From assembly GCA_002050275.1 (NCBI GenBank), contig MWTB01000021.1:306552-370551 (forward strand): a DNA stretch of 64,000 nucleotides, written 5' to 3'. Both the position numbers and the translations under genes were made by a program. Below are positions 44,927-52,902 of this stretch, in pieces; positions within the stretch are counted from its first letter, which is position 1, and each line of letters starts with the position of its first letter. The notes under the pieces were generated by a model that did not search any database, was not told the DNA's origin, and saw nothing but the letters and a program-made list of their open reading frames with translations. This stretch comes from Anaerolineae bacterium UTCFX1 (lineage in GTDB: Bacteria > Chloroflexota > Anaerolineae > Anaerolineales > Villigracilaceae).

Positions 44927-47434
44927 TCATCGCATTTCAAAAGCAGGAAGTTCTATCGCGCCGTCATCCGTTGCGACGAGATAATACGGCGCCCATCCTA
45001 CGCCGAATACGTCTACATACACATCGGTTTTCTTCGGAGCGACGACAACTTCCTGCGTCTGACTTACTATGCCGCTCCAGCGTTGGCTAATTTCTGCCGC
45101 AACCGCCTCGCGCTGCTTTTCGAGATCGGCGATTTCATTTTTATATTGGATGATCGCCTCTTCCGACTCGCGTACGTCCTCTTTCGCCTTTTGAGCCATG
45201 CGATATTTAGAAACCGGCGTGGAAAGACTTTTTTTGCGACCCAACCCGAACAAACTTGCCACAACTTCAGCGCCGTGAATGCCCGTTTCGAGATTCCGAT
45301 TTCGGAGATTTTCCTGATCTTGGCGCAACTCGCGTTCTTCGCGGAAAAGCTTATCTTGAACGGTCTTAAGTTTCTTGTCTATCGCAGCCGCCGCCTTTTC
45401 GATCTCCGCGTCGCGCGCGCCGCGCGCCGCATCGGCGCAGGCGGTCATAAATTCCGCTTGCGTCATATCTGGACCCGCAAAGACTTTTAACGCCTGATTC
45501 GCGCGGACTGTGACAGACGAATTGCGGAACGCCCATTCGGAAAAATCTTTCTGTAAGGCGCTCATTAGTTTCGCATCGTTCAACGGCGCATCAATCATAT
45601 TGAACTTCGCAGAGGGCGCCGGCGACATTTCAACACCGCTCTTTAGTTTACCGCTCGTCGCGTGATCTTCCCAGCGCACCATGCCACGCTTGTCTGGCGA
45701 AACGATCAGCGCCGAACGCGCAATTTCGCTGTCTATACCGAGCTTACGATCGAGGATTCGAATTTGAGCGGAAGCCAGCAGAGCGGGTTTGTAAATCACA
45801 TCTTCGATCGCGGCTTGTACAGGAACAGGTCGATTCGCCGCTTTAAAAGCGTCCGGCAGGCTAAGACTCTGCGGGATGTAATATTCGCGAATGGTTTGAG
45901 GAATGACGGGCTTCGTGAACGAAGATTGAGAAATAGATTCCGCCGGTTGCGCTTGCGGAACAGACACTGCAAAGGTCGCCTGAGAAGCGACGCTCGACGA
46001 GACCGAGGCAGGTTGATTTGGAGCTTGAAACGAAGCGTCCGCATTGGCAAGCCGATTGAGCGCGGGGATCTGGGTTCGCATAAGAGGACCAGCGAGAAAA
46101 TTCATCACCCAGCGCGTCTGGAACAGTTCCGGCGCTTTGGAGTGCACGTTATGTAAAATGAAAGTTCGCTTGCCCAGCGAGGAGATCAATTTATCGAAGG
46201 CGTTGCGTGAAACGCCGCCCGTCGCGCTCTCAAGACCGTCGAGCAAGCGACTCTTATCTTGCTCCGTTTGCAGTTTTCCAATAAACCATGTGCCAGCGTT
46301 AGACAAACCTTTGTAGTCCACGTCTACCGGGTTTTGCGTGGCAAGCAACAAGCCCACGCCAAATGCGCGCGCCTGTTTTAACAATCGCAACAAGGGTTGT
46401 TTGGAAGGCGGGTTGCTTTGCGGCGGCAGATAGCCCAAAATCTCATCCATATAGAGAAGCGCGCGTAAAGACGTCGCGCCGCCTTGCGCGCGCATCCACG
46501 TTTCCACGGCAGAGAACAACAACGTGACAAAGAACATACGCTCGGCTTCAGATAGGTGCGCGAGATAGAAAATGCTATGACGCGGCTTGCCTTCGGCGGT
46601 ATACAATAACGCATTGACGTCAAGCGGCTGGCCTTCGCGCCATGTCTCAAAAGACGGCGCTGCAAGAATGCTGTTCAACGTCAACGCCAACCCGACGCGG
46701 TCCTTCGCCGGGAAAAAATCGTCCACCGAGAACGCGCCAAGTTTATCGAAAGGCGGGGCTTGCGTCTGCCGGATCAATTCCGCCAATTCGATGTCTTTTC
46801 CTTGACTCCACTCATTTTCGAAAATGTTAGAGAGTAGAATATGTTCGCGCGAACGGAGCGGGTCAATATTATTGAAGCCGACCAGCCCCAGCAAGGCGGT
46901 GACTGTGCTGGAAATGCGTTCGCGCAAAACTTCGCGATTTTCGTCCCACGGGATTTCGGGCGCGGCAAGCGACGACAATACGCTGACGGGAATGCCTGCG
47001 TCAGAACCCGGAGTGAATGCCGCATATTGCACCGAGCGCTTAAGTTTCGTAATTTGCTCCGGCGAAATGCCCCACTCTGCCAAGCCATTGCGCCACGCTG
47101 TAGACGTCTCTTCCGCAACCTGCTCCTGCGTTTTATTCTCGCGGCGCGCCAAGTCCGCGTCTATCCATGGTTGAAAATCTTGCGGACGAAGTTCCGGGAA
47201 GTGCAGAATTAAATTCGTAAGATCGCCCTTAGGGTCAATAATAATAGCAGGAATGCCTTGTAACGCGGCTTCTTCGAGCAACGCTACGCACAAACCGGTC
47301 TTACCAGAACCGGTCATCCCGGTCACAATCGCATGCGTCGTGAGGTCGGCAGGGTCGTAATAGGTATTTTTTTCAATTAATTGCCGAGTCTCGGGATTGT
47401 ATGTACGCCCTATATAGAAACCTGAATCTGTCAT
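44927..47434 (-). CDS. HerA/DUF87-type ATPase with coiled-coil C-terminus
   Basis: 835 residues. Walker A is VTGMTGSGKTGLCVALLEEA near 35-50, and Walker B is RALLYMDEILGYLPPQS near 325. An FtsK-HerA fold with ATQNPVDVDYKGLSNAGTW as sensor. A Pro/Gln/Ser-rich segment at about 470-540 is followed by a C-terminal coiled coil (690-810: RDQENLRNRN, ESEEAIIQYKNEIADLEKQ). HerA proteins pump DNA or remodel it in repair or defence. Its usual nuclease partner NurA is not visible here. GGAGAGCTTC precedes the ATG. Its role next to wall genes is unclear. Confidence 0.85.
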   Translation of the reverse strand: MTDSGFYIGRTYNPETRQLIEKNTYYDPADLTTHAIVTGMTGSGKTGLCVALLEEAALQGIPAIIIDPKGDLTNLILHFPELRPQDFQPWIDADLARRENKTQEQVAEETSTAWRNGLAEWGISPEQITKLKRSVQYAAFTPGSDAGIPVSVLSSLAAPEIPWDENREVLRERISSTVTALLGLVGFNNIDPLRSREHILLSNIFENEWSQGKDIELAELIRQTQAPPFDKLGAFSVDDFFPAKDRVGLALTLNSILAAPSFETWREGQPLDVNALLYTAEGKPRHSIFYLAHLSEAERMFFVTLLFSAVETWMRAQGGATSLRALLYMDEILGYLPPQSNPPSKQPLLRLLKQARAFGVGLLLATQNPVDVDYKGLSNAGTWFIGKLQTEQDKSRLLDGLESATGGVSRNAFDKLISSLGKRTFILHNVHSKAPELFQTRWVMNFLAGPLMRTQIPALNRLANADASFQAPNQPASVSSSVASQATFAVSVPQAQPAESISQSSFTKPVIPQTIREYYIPQSLSLPDAFKAANRPVPVQAAIEDVIYKPALLASAQIRILDRKLGIDSEIARSALIVSPDKRGMVRWEDHATSGKLKSGVEMSPAPSAKFNMIDAPLNDAKLMSALQKDFSEWAFRNSSVTVRANQALKVFAGPDMTQAEFMTACADAARGARDAEIEKAAAAIDKKLKTVQDKLFREERELRQDQENLRNRNLETGIHGAEVVASLFGLGRKKSLSTPVSKYRMAQKAKEDVRESEEAIIQYKNEIADLEKQREAVAAEISQRWSGIVSQTQEVVVAPKKTDVYVDVFGVGWAPYYLVATDDGAIELPAFEMR

Positions 47435-47521
47435 GAAGCTCTCCTAAGCGACTTTAGAACGAATACGCTGGCGGTTAATGTACCCGATTTCATAATAGAT
47501 TACAAGTAACTATCCCATTAA

Positions 47522-47555
47522 AGAATTCTGCGGAGGGTTGCCTCCGCAGAATTCT
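47522..47555 (-). terminator. Terminator of the DUF5667-type gene
   Basis: AGAATTCTGCGGAGG and CCTCCGCAGAATTCT are 15-base perfect arms with a four-base loop, followed on the minus strand by TTTAATG. The gene's stop codon overlaps the 5' arm. Confidence 0.85.
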
Positions 47556-48658
47556 CAATTATCGTCATCGTCATCATTGTCGTCGTTGTCGTCGTTGTCG
47601 TCGTCGCCCTCATTATCGTCATTGTCATCGTTGTTGTTATCGCTGCCATTTGAGTTCAAACCATCGTCGTCGCTCGATTCGTCTTCCTTGAAGACCATCT
47701 TCGTTACAACGAATACGCCGTTCTCGTCGAAAAATCCTTCGAGAGTAACCGCTGCTCCCATAACGGGAGTTCCGACCATTTGGCTCCCACTCATATTTGC
47801 AGGAACTCCATTGATCGTCCAAAAATCGCCGGCTAGAACATCCAAGTTTCTATCGAAAGGTTTATCAGGGATCTCGGTCGTAACGATGTTTGGCGCCTCG
47901 TCCTCGTCTGGTTGGTCGTCTGCTTCAAAGAGATCGTCTTCGACGTCGGGCAGGCTTGCCCCCGCTGGGAGAAATTCAATACCTGACGCTAATACAGAAC
48001 CATCGGGTTGTGTCACTCCTTGCACGCGCACGGCAGAGTTAACCTGCACAGGTTGAGACGGCAAGTCTGTTTGAGACGTCGTGACGACTCGCACCCCGGC
48101 GACCAGCCATCCCGTCTCGCTCTGACGCGCGACCAATCCGTTGAACGACACGTCGGCAGAACGTCCGTTTGCGAACAATTCGCGTAATTCTCCGATTCGT
48201 TCATTTTGATGTTTTACCTTCAGCGCATTGCGTAATTCGGGGTTCAGCGCGAATGCCTCCTGCAAATTCTCCCACGAGCGCTTAGCAGGATATAAATTGT
48301 CGCCAGGCAACAAAGTAGACGCCGCGCCTGCTAAACTCGCACTGCTAACAAGCGCAAAGACAAGAGTCGCCAATGTGAATGCAAGTCTTCGCAAGGAAGC
48401 AAACCAACCGAAACGGACAGCCGATTTGTCGTTAGCTTCTCGTATCTCAGCGGCGCGTTGCAACACTTTCGCGCGATTCCTTCTCATTACATCAACCGAG
48501 GGATCAGGCGCAGACATTTCCTTTGCGAGGAACGAGGTTTCGAGAAGCGGGTACAGTTCGTCGGCATATTCTGGATAGCGCAACAGAACAGTTTCGATCT
48601 CCGCGCCGTTTTCGATTTCACGCAAACAGGTCTCTAACACATCGTATAAATTATCCAT
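47555..48658 (-). CDS. Probable anti-sigma protein with DUF5666 domain and Asp-rich tail
   Basis: 367 residues. An N-terminal cytoplasmic part (LETCLREIENGAEIETVLLR) is like the anti-sigma-type heads of Chloroflexota. A membrane segment follows near 88-112 (LAFTLATLVFALVSSASLAG), then a DUF5667-like part (TLLPGDNLYPAKRSWENLQEAF) and a DUF5666-like beta domain. The tail (about 325-367) is Asp/Asn repeats. Start codon ATG overlaps the sigma gene stop by 8 bases, fitting a coupled sigma/anti-sigma pair. Function is inferred from context. Confidence 0.8.
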   Translation of the reverse strand: MDNLYDVLETCLREIENGAEIETVLLRYPEYADELYPLLETSFLAKEMSAPDPSVDVMRRNRAKVLQRAAEIREANDKSAVRFGWFASLRRLAFTLATLVFALVSSASLAGAASTLLPGDNLYPAKRSWENLQEAFALNPELRNALKVKHQNERIGELRELFANGRSADVSFNGLVARQSETGWLVAGVRVVTTSQTDLPSQPVQVNSAVRVQGVTQPDGSVLASGIEFLPAGASLPDVEDDLFEADDQPDEDEAPNIVTTEIPDKPFDRNLDVLAGDFWTINGVPANMSGSQMVGTPVMGAAVTLEGFFDENGVFVVTKMVFKEDESSDDDGLNSNGSDNNNDDNDDNEGDDDNDDNDDNDDDDDN

Positions 48659-49199
48659 GAATCACCTCGCCGATCTGCCGCTGGAGCGATGCCAGCGCGC
48701 GAAACTGGAGAGCCTTTACGGCATTTACATTTTTTTCCATACGCGTTGCGGTCTCTTCGAGAGAATAACCTTGTCCGAACCGCAACGCAAGCACTTGCTG
48801 TTGTTCTTCTGTCAACAAAGTCAGCGCAGATCGCATAACGCGGGCGTCTTCGCGCGAATCCACGCATGTGGAAACATCCGAATTTTGATCCGCCATCGAT
48901 TCAGACAATTCCGATACCGGACGCCGATATTGTCTGCGCAAGTGATCATTAACCGCATTAGAAGCGGCGGCGATCAACCAGCCTCTTAAACTACTTTGCG
49001 GACCTCGACGTTTATTCGCCGCTTCAAGCAACTCCATGAACACATCGCTCGCGAGGTCCTCAGCGAGTTGATCGTCGTCTACGCGATAACGAACGTAGCG
49101 ATAGACTTCAGGAAAATACCGGTCGTAAATCGCGCCTACAGTTTGCGAATCTAAATTTCGCAAATCAGTCAGCGCTTGCGAGTCGTCAAATTCAGCCAT
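48651..49199 (-). CDS. ECF-type RNA polymerase sigma factor
   Basis: 182 residues from the ATG at 49199. Region 2: IYDRYFPEVYRYVRYRV and LAEDLASDVFMELLEAANKR. Region 4: LTEEQQQVLALRFGQGYSLEETATRM with the recognition helix NVNAVKALQFRALASLQRQI. It overlaps the anti-sigma gene by 8 bases. It should direct polymerase to a small set of promoters; two candidate promoters with identical spacing are found nearby (50036-50066 and 55917-55947). Its own upstream region has no good copy of that motif. Confidence 0.93.
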   Translation of the reverse strand: MAEFDDSQALTDLRNLDSQTVGAIYDRYFPEVYRYVRYRVDDDQLAEDLASDVFMELLEAANKRRGPQSSLRGWLIAAASNAVNDHLRRQYRRPVSELSESMADQNSDVSTCVDSREDARVMRSALTLLTEEQQQVLALRFGQGYSLEETATRMEKNVNAVKALQFRALASLQRQIGEVIHG

Positions 49200-49270
49200 G
49201 ATTACTCGAAAGCGCAAAAAACAATAACCTAGGGGAGAAAAGTCTCATAAGTAGGAGCAATCGGATAAAT

Positions 49271-49308
49271 GGCAGCTCGTCCGGAGTTTACCATCCAGAC
49301 GAGCCGTC
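49271..49308 (-). terminator. Terminator of the Asp-rich lipoprotein gene
   Basis: GACGGCTCGTCTGG and CCGGACGAGCTGCC on the minus strand pair with few mismatches, followed by ATTTAT. It separates the lipoprotein gene from the sigma gene. Confidence 0.7.
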
Positions 49309-49333
49309 GCACGTCTCTCAAATATTATAACAA

Positions 49334-50002
49334 TCAATCGTTATCATCTTCCTCATCATCATCAACGTCATCGTTATCGTCAGTGTCGTCGTCGTCAGCG
49401 TCGTCGTCAGCGTCGTCATCAGCGTCGTCGTCAGCGTCGTCATCATCAGCGTCGTCGTCAGCGTCGTCATCATCTACCTTCTCGATCTCAAGGGCAGAAA
49501 AGGTTCCATCCACATTTACCGCGATCTCAATCTCAACTTGGTCTCCAACCGCAACGGCATCCTCGAACTTCGTGAAGCTCGTGATTTGATACATAACGCC
49601 GCCGATCGTGACCGAGTCGGCTGTGAGAGCTTCAACCATGCCAAATACTTTATCCGCATCGTCATCATCGTTGGCATGATCGGCCGGCGCAACGAAAGAT
49701 TCGATCTTCAGCGCGACTACCGTGCTATCCGAAGATACTATTCCTTCCGCTTTAACGAACGCGCCTATCGTAACGTTCGAAGCCATCGCTATTTCGGGGT
49801 CAACCGTAACCGTCTGCCCGCTAACAACCCACTGGTTTCCATTTATGGCTTCCACGATTCCTGTGAAGACAACCTCCTTCGCCAACGCCTTGGGAGCGAC
49901 TTCTAAAGCGGATGACCGAGAGAGCGTCCCGCCGCAAGCGCTGAGCAAGTATGCGCCGATAAGCCAAAACGAAATAAGGATAAACCGATTGATTTTGAAC
50001 AT
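49334..50002 (-). CDS. DUF5666-type lipoprotein with Asp-rich tail
   Basis: 222 residues from the ATG at 50002 (GGAGG upstream). Lipobox YLLSAC is near 22. Two similar beta modules (VVFTGIVEAINGNQWVVSGQ and VFGMVEALTADSVTIGGVMY) fit DUF5666 repeats. The last 45 or so residues are almost pure Asp with Ala and Asn (DDADDDADDD-like), encoded by GTCGTCGTCAGC units. Such acidic tails could bind cations. It has the candidate ECF promoter at 50036 and is adjacent to the sigma/anti-sigma genes. Exact function unknown. Confidence 0.8.
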   Translation of the reverse strand: MFKINRFILISFWLIGAYLLSACGGTLSRSSALEVAPKALAKEVVFTGIVEAINGNQWVVSGQTVTVDPEIAMASNVTIGAFVKAEGIVSSDSTVVALKIESFVAPADHANDDDDADKVFGMVEALTADSVTIGGVMYQITSFTKFEDAVAVGDQVEIEIAVNVDGTFSALEIEKVDDDDADDDADDDDADDDADDDADDDADDDDTDDNDDVDDDEEDDND

Positions 50003-50035
50003 TTTGCCTCCGAGCAAATTTATGGTTTCAACCTT

Positions 50036-50066
50036 ATAGTCGCCGGAGGAGAGGAAAAGTTACGGG
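50036..50066 (-). promoter_or_regulatory. Candidate ECF-sigma promoter of the Asp-rich lipoprotein
   Basis: On the minus strand, CCCGTAACTTTT is followed 16 bases after CGTAAC by CGACTAT (50036-50042). The AAC core in -35 is typical of ECF promoters. It lies about 34 bases upstream of the ATG at 50002. The same two elements with the same 16-base spacing occur at 55917-55947. Confidence 0.65.
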
Positions 50067-50188
50067 CATGAAAAATTCTGCAAAGTACGGAATTACCTGC
50101 AACGTTTGAAGCCTACTGATTCGCGCGCCGCCTCCGCCCAACCGCGAGATAGAGGGAGAGCGTTATCTCCCAGACTCCGTCTCGCGCT

Positions 50189-51694
50189 TCAACTCTCCTC
50201 AATTCTCAAACCTACTTTCCCAAGATAGCGTTTCTCTAAAGGTTGAGTTAGGCGGTATGTCGCCAGCCATTGCCGAGCTTGATGATTATCGCGATCTAGG
50301 GCAATGACCATTTCCAAGCAATTTTCAACTTCTTCATACTTGCCTTCAGTGACAGCCAGCCGCGCCGCCATCATTAATTCCTCAATCTGCGCTTGTTGTG
50401 AACAGCGATCGCGCAAATCTTCTTTCTCGCTTCTACGGAATAGTAGAACCGCATAGATTTCAGTTGCTAGAGCCAGAAAAATTCGGATAACAAAGAGCAA
50501 CGGGATGCCCCAGGCTGTCATGAGTACGCCAGCCAAAATAGGGCCGGCAACAGCGCCGGCATCCTCGCCCATTCCCAGAATACCCATCATCTGCGCTCGA
50601 CGAGGCGGATCAGCATCTGCCGTTCGAGACATCATCAAACCCCACGCAGGACGAAAAGCTGCCTTTCCGGCATCGTCAATCAGTTTGCCCGCTACTATGC
50701 CTGCCAACCCTGGCGAAACGAGATAAAAGAAGGATGAAACAGTATTAGCGACTCCTCGAATCGCGAGAACGAGTTTACCGCTTACATGGTCTGCGAGCCA
50801 GCCAAATAGAGGACCAGCGATTAGAATGATCACGGTCGAGGCAGTGTAAATCATCCCAGTTTGAGCGGTGTTAAGTCCTGCATATTCGGTAGCTAGAATG
50901 GGAAAGATACCTTTTAACATGTTTGCCGTTCCGGAGATAAGAAAGCCGAGAAAAGCAAAGGACAACAGAGGCGCAGGCGCTCTCTCCGCTTTGAGCCGTG
51001 AGGGATTAGAAACGGTTAATGCAGACTGGTCGGCGCAATTATCATAGCTCAAAGACGTGTTTTTCGCAGGCATATTCAACGCGACCGGTTCTGTTCGCAC
51101 CCACCGATGAACGATGTACAAAGGCAAAAATGAGAGCAAACAGGCAATGACAAAAACAACATCATAGTCAGCCACAGCGATCGTCAACAGGATTCCAGCC
51201 AGCGTTTGACCAAAGGAAGCCGCCACGCTCTTTGCGGTTACATACCATGCAAAAGACGAGCCTATCGCCTTTTTACCGCCATGAACCGCAATGAGAGCGC
51301 TAGACGATGGATCACGCAACGCATTAGCGGCGCCATGTAATATTCGAATAGCGAAGAGCTGCAAAGGTCCGCCTGCCAGCGCCAAACACAAGGCTACGCC
51401 TGTGCGCATACAAATAGCGATAGTAAGCCCGTGTTTTAAACCGATACGGTCAACAAGCCATCCGGTGACCGGTTTTAGAATCAGAGAGATCGCCGATTCC
51501 AAAGAGATAAGCAATCCTATCTGCGTCAAACTCATCCCTAAATGATAGGCGTAAAGCGGAAGGGCAAAACTGATCAGACCAAAGCTAAGGCGGCTAAAAA
51601 AACCCTCGGCTACAATTGCGGCGACAGCAAAGTTGACAGCGGGTTGTTTACCTTCGTCTGCAAACCGCATTGATTTTTTCTGTAATTGTTTCAT
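50189..51694 (-). CDS. MFS transporter with C-terminal helical extension
   Basis: 501 residues, about 12 membrane helices: for example RLSFGLISFALPLYAYHL and GWLVDRIGLKHGLTIAI, with the MFS A-motif-like GWLVDRIG. A cytoplasmic loop follows helix 6. The last 70 or so residues (EELMMAARLAVTEGKYEEVE, ALDRDNHQARQWLATYRL) look like a TPR-type repeat, unusual for an MFS. It is the last gene of the ATP-grasp operon (67 bases after the third ATP-grasp gene), so it may export or import the pathway product. Substrate unknown. Confidence 0.88.
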   Translation of the reverse strand: MKQLQKKSMRFADEGKQPAVNFAVAAIVAEGFFSRLSFGLISFALPLYAYHLGMSLTQIGLLISLESAISLILKPVTGWLVDRIGLKHGLTIAICMRTGVALCLALAGGPLQLFAIRILHGAANALRDPSSSALIAVHGGKKAIGSSFAWYVTAKSVAASFGQTLAGILLTIAVADYDVVFVIACLLSFLPLYIVHRWVRTEPVALNMPAKNTSLSYDNCADQSALTVSNPSRLKAERAPAPLLSFAFLGFLISGTANMLKGIFPILATEYAGLNTAQTGMIYTASTVIILIAGPLFGWLADHVSGKLVLAIRGVANTVSSFFYLVSPGLAGIVAGKLIDDAGKAAFRPAWGLMMSRTADADPPRRAQMMGILGMGEDAGAVAGPILAGVLMTAWGIPLLFVIRIFLALATEIYAVLLFRRSEKEDLRDRCSQQAQIEELMMAARLAVTEGKYEEVENCLEMVIALDRDNHQARQWLATYRLTQPLEKRYLGKVGLRIEES

Positions 51695-51761
51695 CGTTTC
51701 CTTGGCAGATATATTGTTCCGAATTAGCCGTCATGCCAGATTAGCGGTTGACTCCTCATCA

Positions 51762-52619
51762 TTAAGCCAGCAATCGCTCCAATTCGCGCTGAGGGATGGC
51801 AGGCAGCAAAGGCAGATCAAGAGAACACCGCCCACGAGCGTAATCCTCAATATAATTTGCTATGAAATACGCGGCGTTCGGCACGCCTTTATACCCGGGG
51901 AAGAAATTCAAATCCACTACCGTAGGACCGTTAGGACCCTCGATTACATCCAGACCATATAAGCCCAAACCAAACGTCTGACCACATCGCAGGGCGATTT
52001 CTCGAACCTCAGCGCTGACCGAGCATGGTTGACCCGGTTGGGTGAAACTGATCGTCGAAAAGGGCTTGCGGACAGCAAAGACTTCCTCGCCTACAACATA
52101 TACTTTTAAATCTTCTCCACTGCCCCGGATATATTCATGGACTAGCATCGGGCTTCTCGGCGCAGGCACAGTTGCTAATTCATCTGGATTATGCACGATG
52201 TGGATTCCTGCGCCGCGATGTCCGCGATAGGGCTTAATGATCAGCGGGTGCGCCTCAACTTCGGAACGTAATAGGGTCAAATCACCGGTTACCCATGAGT
52301 TCGGCACCGGGATACCCGCCTCACGCAAACGCCTTGAGGCTATAATTTTGTCCTGCGCAGCGACCGAAGAGGGGTACGGATTAAGAAAGCGCGCTCCCTG
52401 ATCGTGCAAAACGCCTGCCAAGCTCAGCGATAACTCTGTATGCGACTTAAGGAGGTATAAGTCGTGCTCCACGCTCAAGTCATCGGAGCGGAGAAGCATT
52501 TCCTCCGCGATACCCGTCTCTACCTGAAAGCCACGTTGGGTTAGAATGTCGAACGCTTCTGAAAGGACTGGGCTGGGTACCGGCGGAACACGACGAACAA
52601 GCATAAAATATAATTTCAT
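51762..52619 (-). CDS. ATP-grasp enzyme 3 (ITPK/RimK-like)
   Basis: 285 residues. The N-terminal half has VEHDLYLLKSHTELSLSLAG and ARFLNPYPSSVAAQDKIIAS. The ATP-binding lysines are in HPLIIKPYRGHRGAGIHIV, and a ligand block is EDLKVYVVGEEVFAVRKPFS. The C-terminal metal motif is VVDLNFFPGYKGVP, with Asp and Asn. It is closest to the second ATP-grasp protein. The motif FPGYKGV is also found in inositol phosphate kinases (ITPK1 has INAFPGYEGV-like sequence), as well as in some RimK-type ligases. The acceptor substrate cannot be told. It lies 3 bases after the 80-residue gene. Confidence 0.85.
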   Translation of the reverse strand: MKLYFMLVRRVPPVPSPVLSEAFDILTQRGFQVETGIAEEMLLRSDDLSVEHDLYLLKSHTELSLSLAGVLHDQGARFLNPYPSSVAAQDKIIASRRLREAGIPVPNSWVTGDLTLLRSEVEAHPLIIKPYRGHRGAGIHIVHNPDELATVPAPRSPMLVHEYIRGSGEDLKVYVVGEEVFAVRKPFSTISFTQPGQPCSVSAEVREIALRCGQTFGLGLYGLDVIEGPNGPTVVDLNFFPGYKGVPNAAYFIANYIEDYARGRCSLDLPLLPAIPQRELERLLA

Positions 52620-52622
52620 AAT

Positions 52623-52865
52623 TCATGAACTTTCTATTTTGATTTTTTCTCGCAACAATTCGCGGGTTTGGCGGCGGACAAACAACGAGATATACATGGT
52701 CACTGTAGCGCCATGAAACCCAGCCGCAACTTCATAGGCAATTTCACGAATCTGAGCCAGAGATACTTTGCCATCCAAATCATGCCAGGTCTGTTCAATG
52801 ACACGGTTCAGATCGTCTTCGCTTATGTTCGTCAAGCCTGTTATATTCTTTATAATTGCATCCAT
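52623..52865 (-). CDS. Small three-helix-type protein
   Basis: 80 residues, helical: EDDLNRVIEQTWHDLDGKVS, then LAQIREIAYEVAAGFHGATV and ISLFVRRQTRELLREKI. It resembles the small three-helix bundle dimerisation domains that occur in actinobacterial and Chloroflexota proteins. No signal peptide or catalytic motif. It is encoded between the mannitol dehydrogenase-like gene and the third ATP-grasp gene. It could be a partner subunit, a regulator, or even a substrate. I cannot assign a function. Confidence 0.6.
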   Translation of the reverse strand: MDAIIKNITGLTNISEDDLNRVIEQTWHDLDGKVSLAQIREIAYEVAAGFHGATVTMYISLFVRRQTRELLREKIKIESS

Positions 52866-52902
52866 TACGGTTTTCCTTTGAGCGTTACGAGATTTATACG
52901 GT

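Noticed and set aside
49200..49262. Autoregulatory ECF promoter for the sigma gene
   Set aside because: A GAGACTTTTC word is present but the matching CGACTAT box is absent at the right distance, so it was not called.
50090..50188. Terminator after the MFS gene
   Set aside because: GAGATA/TATCTC arms exist but the loop is long and there is no T run.
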